From assembly GCF_030053415.1 (NCBI RefSeq), contig NZ_JASGBJ010000001.1:1262294-1326293 (forward strand): a stretch of 64,000 nt of DNA, read 5' to 3'. Origin of the DNA: Marinobacter sp. CHS3-4 (GTDB lineage Bacteria > Pseudomonadota > Gammaproteobacteria > Pseudomonadales > Oleiphilaceae). The position numbers and the translations under genes are program-made. The notes beneath the pieces are model-generated. The model was given only the letters and a program-made list of their open reading frames with translations. It was not told where the DNA came from and did not search any database. Position 1 is the stretch's first letter, and every line of letters starts with the position of its first letter. Positions 1-7,989 of this stretch are shown piece after piece.

Positions 1-237
1 ACGGCGTTCAGTTCTTCGCTGCTTGGGCTGGGCGGATCGCTGATTCTTGGCTTTCTGGATATTCAGGCAAGCCACGCTCAGAACCGCTTTTACGACGGTC
101 TGGAAGAATGGTTGACCAGCGTCACCAACCTCGTCGGCCGCGCCGGCGAGGGCGACGACGGATCTGAACTGGACGAACTTTCCCGTCTTGAAGAGGAAAA
201 CCGGCAGCTGCGGGATCGGCTAGCGGACAGATCATGA
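1..237 (+). CDS. MotA/TolQ/ExbB-like proton channel protein, C-terminal fragment
   Basis: The first 237 bases are an open frame that enters from outside the window and stops at TGA 235-237. The visible 78 residues hold a hydrophobic stretch near the start (SLLGLGGSLILGFLDI), then a charged tail ending in a short Glu/Arg-rich helix. This resembles the last membrane helix and cytoplasmic tail of MotA/ExbB-type stator subunits. The next gene starts inside this stop codon (ATGA) and encodes a MotB-like partner with one helix and an OmpA domain, which is the main support for the call. Such pairs form proton- or sodium-driven channels in the inner membrane. Whether this one serves flagella, envelope energisation or something else cannot be told from the fragment. 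Confidence 0.7.
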   Translation, partial: TAFSSSLLGLGGSLILGFLDIQASHAQNRFYDGLEEWLTSVTNLVGRAGEGDDGSELDELSRLEEENRQLRDRLADRS

Positions 238-1301
238 TTGGATCGAAGCGTCGAACCCGAAGCACAATTAATGTCTGGCCTGGTTATGTGGATGCACTGT
301 CGGCATTGCTGATGCTGATCATCTTCATGCTGATGATTTATGTCGTCAGTCAGCTCTACCTGTCGCAGACGCTTTCAGACAAGGACTCGGAACTCGCGAG
401 GTTGAACACCCGCCTTGAGGAAATCTCTCGACTGCTGGGTCTTGAGGAAGAACAGAACCAGGCGATGGAAGAAGCCATGGCGGAATTGCAGGCTGCTTAT
501 GGCGAGACCCTGGCCATCAACGATGAGCTTTCGCAGGCATTAGAGGAAGAGCGAAAAGGGCGCTTGGCGCAAAAGTTCAACGCCGAGGCTCAATCTCAAA
601 GGGTTGAGCAGCTCGAGCAGACCCTCGAAGAGCGCCAGGCAGACCTGGAACAGCAGCGGGACCTCTCCGCGTCCCAGAGGGCGATCATTGCCCAGTTGTC
701 GCGTCAGATTAATGCATTGCAGGATCAGCTCAGCCGGATCAGTGCGGCACTTAAACTTCAGGAAAACCTGACCGCGAAAAAAGAAGCTGAACTGAAAGAA
801 GTCGGCAAGCGCTTGAACACCCTTTTGGCAGAGCGGGTGAATGAACTGGAGCAATATCAGTCGGAATTCTTCGCGCGCCTGAGGGATATTCTTCAGGACA
901 ATGAAAATATCAGGGTTGTCGGAGACAGGTTCCTGCTGCCTTCAGAGTTGTTGTTTGCCTCAGGTTCAGCCAGTCTTGGCCCCAGCGGCAAGGCAGAGCT
1001 GGACAAGCTCGCTGGTGTGCTGCTGGATGTGGTCGCCGAAATTCCCGAAGACATTGACTGGATTCTCCGCATCGACGGACACACGGATCGAATACCTATC
1101 AACACGGCGGAGTTCCCCTCTAACTGGGAGCTGTCGACGGCCAGGGCAGTGTCGGTGGTGCGGTATCTGGCGTCAAAAGGCGTACCGGAGCGTCGAATGG
1201 CGGCGGCCGGGTTTGGCGAATTTTTCCCGGTGGCTACTGGAAACACCCCCGAAGCGTTACAGCGCAACCGCCGTATCGAAGTGAAACTTACCGACCGCTA
1301 G
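234..1301 (+). CDS. MotB/OmpA-type peptidoglycan-binding stator protein
   Basis: This 355-residue protein has one N-terminal membrane helix (about residues 19-43) that begins with an Asp at residue 20 (PGYVDALSALLML). That is where MotB and TolR carry their proton-accepting Asp. A long coiled coil rich in Glu, Gln and Arg follows (about 50-215), then a C-terminal OmpA-like domain (about 240-355) with the peptidoglycan-contact motif RIDGHTDR and the closing NRRIEVKL. It is expected to sit in the inner membrane and reach across the periplasm to the cell wall. The start overlaps the upstream stop as ATGA, so the two are translationally coupled. The coiled coil is much longer than the linker of flagellar MotB. 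No flagellar genes are visible nearby, so a non-flagellar stator role is likely but unproven. Confidence 0.8.
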   Translation: MIGSKRRTRSTINVWPGYVDALSALLMLIIFMLMIYVVSQLYLSQTLSDKDSELARLNTRLEEISRLLGLEEEQNQAMEEAMAELQAAYGETLAINDELSQALEEERKGRLAQKFNAEAQSQRVEQLEQTLEERQADLEQQRDLSASQRAIIAQLSRQINALQDQLSRISAALKLQENLTAKKEAELKEVGKRLNTLLAERVNELEQYQSEFFARLRDILQDNENIRVVGDRFLLPSELLFASGSASLGPSGKAELDKLAGVLLDVVAEIPEDIDWILRIDGHTDRIPINTAEFPSNWELSTARAVSVVRYLASKGVPERRMAAAGFGEFFPVATGNTPEALQRNRRIEVKLTDR

Positions 1302-1342
1302 TCTTTTGTGTCTGAAACTCAACAGCCCGGCTCGCTTAACCT

Positions 1343-2131
1343 ATGTCTGAATTGGCGTTGTACCAATACGTTCTGATTGGTCTGATCTTTATCTGGAGCG
1401 GTTTTGTTCGCTCCGGTCTTGGTTTTGGTGGCGCCGTACTGTCTCTGCCTTTTTTGCTGCTTGTTGTTGATGACCCGCTGATTTTCCTGCCACTGATTGC
1501 CGTCCACCTGCTGGTGTTCTCGTCTTTGACCATCTGGCTAAACAACCGTAAGAGCGTGTCGAATGTTGATGATGGCCAGGGCGCGGTTGCGACCGTCGAT
1601 TGGCCTTACCTATGGCGCATTCTGGGCATCATGATCGTTCCGAAGCTGATCGGGGTTTTCGGCCTGATTACACTGCCATCCGACATCATGAGCCTGATCA
1701 TTTTCGTGATTGTGGCTGTGTACTCGGTTTCCTACATCCTGAATCGGCCATTTCGCAGCGGCAGCCGTTGGGTGGACGTGGCGTTTCTGATGCTCGGCGG
1801 TTATGTCAGCGGGACCTCTCTTATTGGAGCGCCGCTGATCATTGCCGTGGTGGCTCAGCATCTGCCCAAGGAAAAACTGCGGGACACGCTGTTTGCCCTG
1901 TGGTTCATTCTGGTTGTTATCAAGATGGCGGCGTTTGTATGGGTGGGCGTGGATTTGCAACTGATTCACCACCTCTGGTTACTACCTTGTGCCGCAATCG
2001 GACATGTCATTGGCCTGAAGGCCCACGATCGCATATTGAGGGCCGAAACGCCGGTGTTTTTCCGGGTTCTGGGTTCGGTTCTCCTGATCGTGAGTGGCAT
2101 TGGCGTTTATCAGGTTGTGGCCGCGGGCTAG
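1343..2131 (+). CDS. TSUP (TauE/SafE) family membrane exporter
   Basis: This 262-residue protein is almost entirely hydrophobic, with about eight predicted helices in two similar halves. The N-terminal half carries the glycine-rich signature RSGLGFGGAVLSLPFLLL, and a related segment FLMLGGYVSGTSLIGAPLI begins the second half. This layout is typical of the TauE/SafE (TSUP) family, which moves sulfite, sulfoacetate or other small anions across the inner membrane. The substrate cannot be read from sequence. It lies 41 bp after the MotB-like gene and converges with the ZIP transporter gene, 7 bp away. Confidence 0.85.
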   Translation: MSELALYQYVLIGLIFIWSGFVRSGLGFGGAVLSLPFLLLVVDDPLIFLPLIAVHLLVFSSLTIWLNNRKSVSNVDDGQGAVATVDWPYLWRILGIMIVPKLIGVFGLITLPSDIMSLIIFVIVAVYSVSYILNRPFRSGSRWVDVAFLMLGGYVSGTSLIGAPLIIAVVAQHLPKEKLRDTLFALWFILVVIKMAAFVWVGVDLQLIHHLWLLPCAAIGHVIGLKAHDRILRAETPVFFRVLGSVLLIVSGIGVYQVVAAG

Positions 2132-2138
2132 CCCGGTA

Positions 2139-2924
2139 TTAGCCCAACGTTGCGTCCAGAAACATCATCACCACGAAGCCGCCCAGCAGGGAAAAAGTGG
2201 CCAATGTCTTGAATTCGCCACGATGGGTTTCGGGAATGATTTCGTCGCTGATAATGAAGAGCATGGCGCCGGCTGCGAAGCCAAGCGTCCAGGGCATCAG
2301 TGGTTCGGCCAGCCAAACCATGGTGCTGCCAAACACGCCGCCGATGGGCTCCAGAAGCCCTGTCAGCAGGGCAATGGTGAAGGCTTTCAGGCGGGAATGC
2401 TCAATGGCCAGCAGCGACACCGCCACGGCAAGGCCTTCCGGTATGTTCTGGAGGCCTATACCGATGGCCAGCGCGACACCGTTACCGATATCGCCGCCAC
2501 CGAAGCCGACGCCTACCGCCATACCCTCGGGAAAATTGTGCAGGGCAATGGCAATGATAAACAGCCAGATTCGCCGAATGCGGGCGCTGTCGGGCCCTTC
2601 GCGACCCAATTGGAAGTGTTCGTGGGGCAATCGCTGGTGAATCAGATAGAGCAGGGTGGCGCCCATCAGCAGGCCGACAATAACGATGCTGGCGGCGATC
2701 CAGGTGGCGCCTGTCAGTTCCTCGCCGTACTCGATACCGGGCAATAACAGGGAGAAAAACGACGCGGCCAGCATTACGCCAGCGGCGGCGCTGAGCATGC
2801 CGTCCTGCAGCTGGGGGGTCAGCTTTCTGACGCCGAAAACCCCCAGTGCACCGACTCCGGTTCCAAGTCCTGCCAGAAGGCTGGCCAGTGAACCCAACCA
2901 GACGACACCTATATCCCCCAACAT
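2139..2924 (-). CDS. ZIP family metal transporter
   Basis: This 261-residue membrane protein carries both hallmark ZIP metal-site motifs. One is HNFPEGMAVGVGFGGG in the fourth helix, and the other is NIPEGLAVAV in the fifth. Between helices III and IV is a charged loop with His residues (IHQRLPHEHFQLGREG), also common in the family. ZIP proteins bring divalent metals, usually zinc and sometimes iron or manganese, into the cytoplasm. The length fits bacterial ZupT-like members, and the closest subtype is probably the GufA-like one. It is on the same strand as the DUF1338 and astA genes, 70 bp after the DUF1338 stop. A shared transcript is possible but not evident. Confidence 0.88.
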   Translation of the reverse strand: MLGDIGVVWLGSLASLLAGLGTGVGALGVFGVRKLTPQLQDGMLSAAAGVMLAASFFSLLLPGIEYGEELTGATWIAASIVIVGLLMGATLLYLIHQRLPHEHFQLGREGPDSARIRRIWLFIIAIALHNFPEGMAVGVGFGGGDIGNGVALAIGIGLQNIPEGLAVAVSLLAIEHSRLKAFTIALLTGLLEPIGGVFGSTMVWLAEPLMPWTLGFAAGAMLFIISDEIIPETHRGEFKTLATFSLLGGFVVMMFLDATLG

Positions 2925-2994
2925 TAAAAACCCTTATCTCACAATGCGTTTCGTGCTGGTTGGTCTACGAAACGTTTGCAGGATTGTCTTTCTA

Positions 2995-3801
2995 TCAGGC
3001 TTTGCTGTCTGTGCTTTCGAAGATTTTATCCGCGGAAGCGGCAACAAAGCCGCTGTATAGCTGACCATCTGCTTTCGGATAACGCAACGCGAACTCATAA
3101 AAGCAGCTGGGAATGCTGGCGGTGCGATCGGTGAACTGGACTTCTGCCCGATCGGCCATCGTGGACGACTGTTCCAGCAGCTCTTCCGGCGATCCTTTGA
3201 TCTCTCCACCGGAGGTGTTCAACCGGAACCCTTCGTCTTTCAGACGCTGATTCACCTCTGCCAGGGTCGTAAATTGGCTCAGCTGATTCACACTGACCGT
3301 AAAGTGATTGGCGCGATAGCCCCATGCTGCCAGCCAGGCGGCGTATTCACTTTCCTCCAGCAATGTCTGGTAGGTGCCGTAGTCGAGATCCCAATGCCGA
3401 CCGGAGTATAAAAAGTTGTCCTCAGCTACCACGGCCGGATCAACCGCTTCAACCAGGTCATGAACCACGGACTGAAGGCTTTCGGAGCAACGCTCGACCA
3501 GCAGTTCAGAAATAAACACTTTGGGAGCGGTAGGGTCCGGGTGCTCGTAATGCCGGGCGTACAGCTTCTTGGCTTCGAAGTCGTATTCACCGCCCTGCTG
3601 ATAGCCAAGCGCCAGAAAGTGAGCCGCCAGTTTGTCCAGATTGAGCTTGTCCAGGTTAAAGGTACGCAGGGCAATGTGGTCATTGACGATGGCCTGGCCC
3701 TGACTGTTGTCGAGCAGCTTATGAATGCGCTGCGCAGAGGGCGTCACCTGGCAATAGTTATCCCATAAGTTGGCAAAGAGGGTGTCTCTGTCAGTGTGCA
3801 C
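2995..3801 (-). CDS. DUF1338 family protein (short HglS/YdcJ relative)
   Basis: This 268-residue protein belongs to the DUF1338 family by the motifs HIALRTFN, ANHFTVSVN and a late FYEFALRY. These contain the two His and one Glu that bind iron in characterised members. The characterised HglS/YdcJ enzymes convert 2-oxoadipate to D-2-hydroxyglutarate in lysine breakdown. They are near 450-470 residues, so this is a short relative whose substrate is unknown. I place the start at GTG 3801, because a strong GGAGG lies 6 bp upstream. A longer frame to 3843 would run into astA. With this start the gene overlaps the astA stop by 11 bp, so the two are probably co-translated, which suggests a role in amino-acid catabolism. 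Confidence 0.8.
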   Translation of the reverse strand: MHTDRDTLFANLWDNYCQVTPSAQRIHKLLDNSQGQAIVNDHIALRTFNLDKLNLDKLAAHFLALGYQQGGEYDFEAKKLYARHYEHPDPTAPKVFISELLVERCSESLQSVVHDLVEAVDPAVVAEDNFLYSGRHWDLDYGTYQTLLEESEYAAWLAAWGYRANHFTVSVNQLSQFTTLAEVNQRLKDEGFRLNTSGGEIKGSPEELLEQSSTMADRAEVQFTDRTASIPSCFYEFALRYPKADGQLYSGFVAASADKIFESTDSKA

Positions 3802-4930
3802 GATTCGCCTCCAGGAGCGGGGTGGTTGTTTGAGCGTCTGCAAAGAACGGGTTGCTGTTGCGTTGTTTTTCCAGATCAGAGAACCAGACTTCCGCGCCGC
3901 TACTCAGGCCAAGATGTTGAGCGACAGAGGCCGGGACCTCAAGCATCTGATGCGCAGGCAAATAGCGAGCAGCCTGGGTCACGGTCGCGCGAAACCCGTC
4001 GGTTTTGGTGTTGGCAACCATCAGTGTCTTACCCTGACCGCCTTTTGTCCATGCGCTGTTGGTGGAGCCTGTGTCCTCGATAGAGTCCGGGCGGATATGA
4101 ACCTGACAGCGATTGGACTGGTTCACCGAACGGATGTCCGACAGACGGGCTTCCACAGTTGGGCCGCCGTCGAAAGGATCAATGTAACCGTTAAACCGGA
4201 ACCCTTCAGATTTGAGCATGTGCAGTGCCGGCCGGGTTTGCGGGTGAACTTCACCAATCACTGCCTGGGCATCCTTGTCCATCAGGTGGGTATACAGCGG
4301 ATGTTCCGGCATCAGGTCGGCGATAAACCCGTTGTCACCGGTACCGACCATCTGGCTGACGGTGGCGAAATCCAGATCAATAAAGTGGGCCTGAAGCCAG
4401 CGCCAGAAGGGCGACTGACCCGCGTCATCACAGACACCGCGCATTTCTGCAATCACCGTGTCCGCGAAGCGTTCCGGGTGTTGCGCCATGAATAGAAAAC
4501 GCACCCGGGACAGCAGTTTTCCGGCCCAGGCCCGGCGGTAGTCCGGGCGCAGGAACAGAGTGCAGATCTCGCTGCAGCCGGCGTAGTGGGTGCCGAGGGT
4601 CAGCGTCTGCTGGCGCCGGGTAAGGCCAAGCTGGCGAGACTGTTTTACGGCGTCGCCTACGCGGTAGTGGTAAAGCGGGCGCCGTGTGCCAACCGATGCC
4701 TCAATGCCGGTGGTGCCCATGATGTGGCCTTCGACCGGGTCTACCAGTACAAACAGGTAGCTCTGGTCTCCGGCGTGCCGTACGTCATTGGCAAAACTGG
4801 CGATAGAGCGTTCAATTTTCTGCACAAGAAAATCATGGTCGTTAGCCAACGACGTAAAGCCGGGGCCGGACTCGATGGCAATGGCCTTCAGGTCGGGCAA
4901 ATCCTTCATGGCGACGGGGCGAATGATCAT
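3791..4930 (-). CDS. astA: Arginine N-succinyltransferase
   Basis: AstA transfers succinyl from succinyl-CoA to arginine, the first step of the ammonia-producing arginine succinyltransferase pathway. The 379-residue protein starts MIIRPVAMKDLPDL and shows family motifs including GTTGIEASVGTRRPLYHYR, the acetyl-CoA-fold block EICTLFLRPDYRR and the C-terminal GPTVEARLSDIR. ATG 4930 is preferred over an upstream frame to 4969, because GAGGA lies 8 bp ahead of it and the family begins with this MIIRP block. The other ast genes (astB-E) are not adjacent. The gene is divergent from an Lrp/AsnC regulator and overlaps a DUF1338 gene at its 3' end. Pseudomonads carry two related subunits, AruF and AruG, and only one is seen here. 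Confidence 0.93.
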   Translation of the reverse strand: MIIRPVAMKDLPDLKAIAIESGPGFTSLANDHDFLVQKIERSIASFANDVRHAGDQSYLFVLVDPVEGHIMGTTGIEASVGTRRPLYHYRVGDAVKQSRQLGLTRRQQTLTLGTHYAGCSEICTLFLRPDYRRAWAGKLLSRVRFLFMAQHPERFADTVIAEMRGVCDDAGQSPFWRWLQAHFIDLDFATVSQMVGTGDNGFIADLMPEHPLYTHLMDKDAQAVIGEVHPQTRPALHMLKSEGFRFNGYIDPFDGGPTVEARLSDIRSVNQSNRCQVHIRPDSIEDTGSTNSAWTKGGQGKTLMVANTKTDGFRATVTQAARYLPAHQMLEVPASVAQHLGLSSGAEVWFSDLEKQRNSNPFFADAQTTTPLLEANRAH

Positions 4931-4986
4931 GGCGCAGTCCTCAAGTCGTTTTCGCCAGTATGAACACACCGAGTGACAGAATGTAG

Positions 4987-5030
4987 TGGCAAAAATGTTA
5001 GATTGACGCTAAATTATGGCAAAATAACCA
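4987..5030. promoter_or_regulatory. Divergent astA / Lrp-type regulator control region
   Basis: The 114 bp between the astA start (4930) and the regulator start (5045) is AT-rich. It holds two copies of TGGCAAAA at 4987-4994 and 5017-5024, spaced exactly 30 bp (about three helical turns). TTGACG at 5003-5008 could be a -35 box for the regulator, with a weak -10 TAACCA at 5025-5030. Phased AT-rich repeats fit binding by an octameric Lrp-family protein, but the assignment is inference. Confidence 0.4.
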
Positions 5031-5044
5031 AGCCTACGGTCAAT

Positions 5045-5473
5045 ATGCTGAGTATTCAGGATCAAAAGCTGTTGCTGCACCTGCGCCAGAACGCCCGTAT
5101 CAGCGTATCTGATCTGGCACGCCAGATGGATCTGTCTCGGTCCACGGTGCAGAATCGGCTTGCCCGCCTGGAAGAATCTGGCGTTATCAGAGGCTATTCG
5201 GTGGAATTGGGCACTGATTACGCCGCCAGTCAGGTTGAAGCTCATGTGTCCATCAAGGTATTCCAGAAACTGACGGCACGAACCAACCGCGCTCTGGAGG
5301 GCATTAGCCAGGTCTCCCAGCTTTATTCCGTGAGCGGCGAGTACGATCTGATCGCTATCGTTCAGGCCCAGTCTCTCGAGCAGCTTAGTGCGGTGCTGGA
5401 CGAGATTGGCAATCTGGAAGGGGTTGAACGAACCAATTCCGCCGTGGTGCTTGAAACCCGTTTCAGGCGCTAG
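5045..5473 (+). CDS. Lrp/AsnC family transcriptional regulator
   Basis: This 142-residue protein has the two-part Lrp/AsnC layout. The N-terminal winged helix-turn-helix spans about residues 1-60 (ARISVSDLARQMDLSRSTVQ) and the C-terminal RAM ligand-binding domain about 65-140. The RAM domain shows the usual pattern VSGEYDLIAIVQA followed by a Val-rich end. Starting at ATG 5045 gives the family length. The longer frame from 4973 would add residues not seen in the family. The gene is divergent from astA, so it is a good candidate for sensing an amino acid, perhaps arginine, and controlling astA and the DUF1338 gene. No Shine-Dalgarno is obvious. Confidence 0.85.
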   Translation: MLSIQDQKLLLHLRQNARISVSDLARQMDLSRSTVQNRLARLEESGVIRGYSVELGTDYAASQVEAHVSIKVFQKLTARTNRALEGISQVSQLYSVSGEYDLIAIVQAQSLEQLSAVLDEIGNLEGVERTNSAVVLETRFRR

Positions 5474-5557
5474 CGGCTTCGTCTTAATACCCAAATGTTC
5501 TTAATGGTGCCGGGGCCTCGGCCGATAACCTGTGTATCAGGTTACGAGGTTCAGGCC

Positions 5558-6805
5558 ATGGTTTCTCCCGTTATCATTTCCGGCAACGCCCAGAGCGGTC
5601 GCTCTCCTGTTGTTGCCGACTCGCTTTCCGGATCTGTGCCGAATGCCATCGGTCCTGCGGGGCAGGGCACACCAGAGAATAACAAGGTGTCCGAGGCAGC
5701 CCGTGCCCCCATCCGAACCGCCGAAGATGCAATCAATGTTCTGAAAGCCAGGTTGGCCCAGCGTCTTGAGCAGCAGCTGGGAAAGGCGCCCGCTCAGGGA
5801 GCGTCGCGATTTACTCCGTCGACGTTCGAGGCGCCTTCGGCGGAGCAGGTTGCGCAACGAGTGCTGGGATTCGTGCAGCAGCGGCTGCAGGCCGAGGCGA
5901 GTTCCGGAGCCGACACAGAGCGACTGGCGGGCTTGCTTTCAGACGCCAGAGCAGGAGTGACGCAGGGGTTTGCCGAGGCAAGAGAACAGATCGAAGCGAT
6001 CGGCATGATGGATGAGCAGCTCAACGCCGATATTGATGACAGCTTTAACCGCATTCAGGCAGGCCTGGATGATCTGGAGAGCCAGTTCGTGCAGCCCGCT
6101 GAAAACCAATCGTCTGTTGAGTCGGTTGGTGCCTCCGGGTATCGCCTGGAAAGAGCGTCCGAATCCCTGTTTTCCTTTGAAGTGACCACCGAGGAGGGCG
6201 ACCGAGTGACGGTGCAAATGGCCGAGCAGCGATACGCCGGTTCCACTGTTGAAAGTCGTCAGAACGAACTGGGGCAGTCGTTAAGCATGTCCTTTGAAAG
6301 CGGTTTCTCCGGGCGCTATTCCTTCAGCGTGGAAGGCGACCTGAATGCCGGGGAGCGGAAGGCGCTGGCGGATCTGTTCAGCCGGGTAGAGAAGGTTTCG
6401 AACCGGTTTTTTGACGGCGATATTCAGGGGGCCTTTCGCAAGGCGAAGAGCCTTGGTCTTGGCGGTGAGGAGCTGGCGAGCTTCAGCCTCAGCCTCACTT
6501 CAACCCGCATTGTGTCGGCGGCCGCTTATGAATCCATTTCGCAACAGCCGTCGGCGAATGCGGAACTCAGGCCCCTGGGCAATCTGGCTCGTGATCTTCG
6601 GGGCGTGGCCCAGTCAGCCTTCGAACGAGGCGCCTCGGAGCCTGCTTTTAAGGGGTTGATGAACGCACTGCTTGAGGATATCCGGCAATGGCAGGTAGAG
6701 CGTGCAGACATCGCTGAACGTGGTGATGAAACGCTCATGAACGATTTCATGAGCGCTGTTATTCGTTCACTAAACCCTAAGCAGGATTCACAGCTTCAAG
6801 TGTAA
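5558..6805 (+). CDS. DUF5610-like protein of unknown function
   Basis: This 415-residue, Gln/Glu/Ser-rich protein has no signal peptide or membrane helix. The region at about residues 105-180 (VLGFVQQRLQAEASSG, then FAEAREQIEAIGMMDEQ) looks like the DUF5610 family, which is common in flagellated gammaproteobacteria. The middle (about 195-290) is rich in short beta-prone segments (YRLERASESLFSFEVTTEEG), and the C-terminal half is helical. The start at ATG 5558 is preferred because GAGG sits 8 bp upstream. The 3' end overlaps the convergent GST gene by 29 bp. Function is unknown; the composition recalls flagellar accessory or secreted proteins, but I cannot assign a role. Confidence 0.65.
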   Translation: MVSPVIISGNAQSGRSPVVADSLSGSVPNAIGPAGQGTPENNKVSEAARAPIRTAEDAINVLKARLAQRLEQQLGKAPAQGASRFTPSTFEAPSAEQVAQRVLGFVQQRLQAEASSGADTERLAGLLSDARAGVTQGFAEAREQIEAIGMMDEQLNADIDDSFNRIQAGLDDLESQFVQPAENQSSVESVGASGYRLERASESLFSFEVTTEEGDRVTVQMAEQRYAGSTVESRQNELGQSLSMSFESGFSGRYSFSVEGDLNAGERKALADLFSRVEKVSNRFFDGDIQGAFRKAKSLGLGGEELASFSLSLTSTRIVSAAAYESISQQPSANAELRPLGNLARDLRGVAQSAFERGASEPAFKGLMNALLEDIRQWQVERADIAERGDETLMNDFMSAVIRSLNPKQDSQLQV

Positions 6806-7700
6806 AACCCTGACGTGGGAAATGGACGTGTACCTCGCCAACCCGCTTGTGGGTCCGCGAGATAATGATCCGCTGATCGTCTGCAAACACCAGGGTGCCG
6901 GTGACGGGGTCGCGGGCATAATCGTCAGGAGCGACGGTCACCTGATGGCCGGTGAGCCCGTCGGTGCTTTCTGATGGGGTTGGTCGTGGGCTGGCTGCCT
7001 TTGCTTCGTCCAGACCCTGTTTGTCTTTGATGGTTTTAGGATCGCCGTGACCGAACGTTTTCATTCGCGCAAGCCAGGCTTTGACCTTCGGGTATTCCTC
7101 CACCCATTTCTTCTCGCCCAGATCGCTGACAAACCATAGACCGTGATAGGCAGAAAAGTCCGCGATGCAGGGCTTGTCGCCAAACAGGAAATCCTGCGTC
7201 AGCATTTGCTCCATATTGGCCATGTGTTCCAGCACCATGGCTTTGGCCTTGGGCCGCCGCGCTGTTCTGACCCGTGAGGATTTGCCCATCGCGATACGAT
7301 CCCGGAGAAACAGGAACGTATTCCACAGAGAAGTCTCTTTGACCAGTTTCTTGAGCATGCTTTTATCACTGGCGGATAGCACGCAGGCAAAGAATATCTC
7401 CAGATCCGTTTTCTTAACGAAATCGTGCACGTCCTGCGGTTGATTGGCCAGGCTCAGTTCCGGCTTGTTGCCGATACGTGCCAGCTCATCCGAAATGGTG
7501 CGGGTGTCGCAGAATATGTCAGCGCCGATCTGGGCAACCGGCACTTTGCGGTAGCCACCCGCCAGAATGGATAGCACTTTGCGCGGCGGCATTTCTCGCA
7601 CCGTGATTGACTGCCAGGGCACCCCGGAATAGCCCAGCATGGCGCGAATCTTTTCGGAGAAAGGCGACATGGAATAGTGGTAAAGAATCAGATCCTGCAT
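6777..7700 (-). CDS. Glutathione S-transferase family protein with C-terminal extension
   Basis: The 307-residue protein begins with a thioredoxin-like GST domain (residues 1-80: LYHYSMSPFSEKIRAMLGY, then KVPVAQIG and the D-T-R-T glutathione-side segment). An all-helical GST domain follows to about residue 230, with FLFGDKPCIADFSAYHGLW containing the conserved folding-motif Asp. The last 65 residues (from about 240) form an extra, beta-prone domain with a high share of Val, Ile and charged residues, which usual 200-220-residue GSTs lack. AGGGG lies 6 bp before ATG 7700, inside a perfect GGGGTACCCC palindrome. It could detoxify electrophiles or act in aromatic or lipid breakdown; the substrate is unknown. 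Confidence 0.8.
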   Translation of the reverse strand: MQDLILYHYSMSPFSEKIRAMLGYSGVPWQSITVREMPPRKVLSILAGGYRKVPVAQIGADIFCDTRTISDELARIGNKPELSLANQPQDVHDFVKKTDLEIFFACVLSASDKSMLKKLVKETSLWNTFLFLRDRIAMGKSSRVRTARRPKAKAMVLEHMANMEQMLTQDFLFGDKPCIADFSAYHGLWFVSDLGEKKWVEEYPKVKAWLARMKTFGHGDPKTIKDKQGLDEAKAASPRPTPSESTDGLTGHQVTVAPDDYARDPVTGTLVFADDQRIIISRTHKRVGEVHVHFPRQGFTLEAVNPA

Positions 7701-7813
7701 GGGGTACCCCTGTCATGATGCAACGAAAACAGTCGCTGCAAAGCGTTCGTGAGCAGGGAGGGTACCCCGAGAGCTTGAATCTAGGAAGTCCTGAGATTGT
7801 CCGGCTGGGCCAC

Positions 7814-7936
7814 TTAGACGGTAAGCAAACCAGCAGACGCGCAATACAGGAAGGCAACAGCGCCTGAACAGATCAAGAGCCAGGCGGGGAAAATCAGTGA
7901 CGAGCGAGTTGTTGTTTTCATTGGTGTCTCTGTCAT
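7814..7936 (-). CDS. Possible 40-residue single-pass membrane peptide
   Basis: A short frame from ATG 7936 (or ATG 7921) to TAA 7814 encodes about 40 (or 35) residues. It has a polar start with several Thr and Arg, followed by one hydrophobic segment (IFPAWLLICSGAVAFLYCAS) ending near the stop. It lies between the GST gene and a 21-bp palindrome, on the GST strand, and could be in the same transcript. No convincing Shine-Dalgarno is seen, and a 97-codon frame overlaps it in another register, so this is tentative. Apart from this frame and the palindrome, the 435-bp gap 7701-8135 shows nothing coding. Confidence 0.3.
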   Translation of the reverse strand: MTETPMKTTTRSSLIFPAWLLICSGAVAFLYCASAGLLTV

Positions 7937-7989
7937 GGAGTCGATGTTGATGGCTGTTCTTAACCCAGCCAAAAAAACACTCTAGACGA

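Noticed and set aside
1..1301. The MotA/MotB-like pair as part of a Zorya-type defence system
   Set aside because: No ZorC, ZorD or ZorE-like gene follows; the next gene is a TSUP exporter. The MotA part is cut by the window edge, so the idea rests only on the stator pair.
7701..7710. Perfect GGGGTACCCC palindrome at the GST start
   Set aside because: It overlaps the ribosome site, and a 10-bp palindrome in GC-rich DNA can arise by chance. No second half-site pattern supports an operator.
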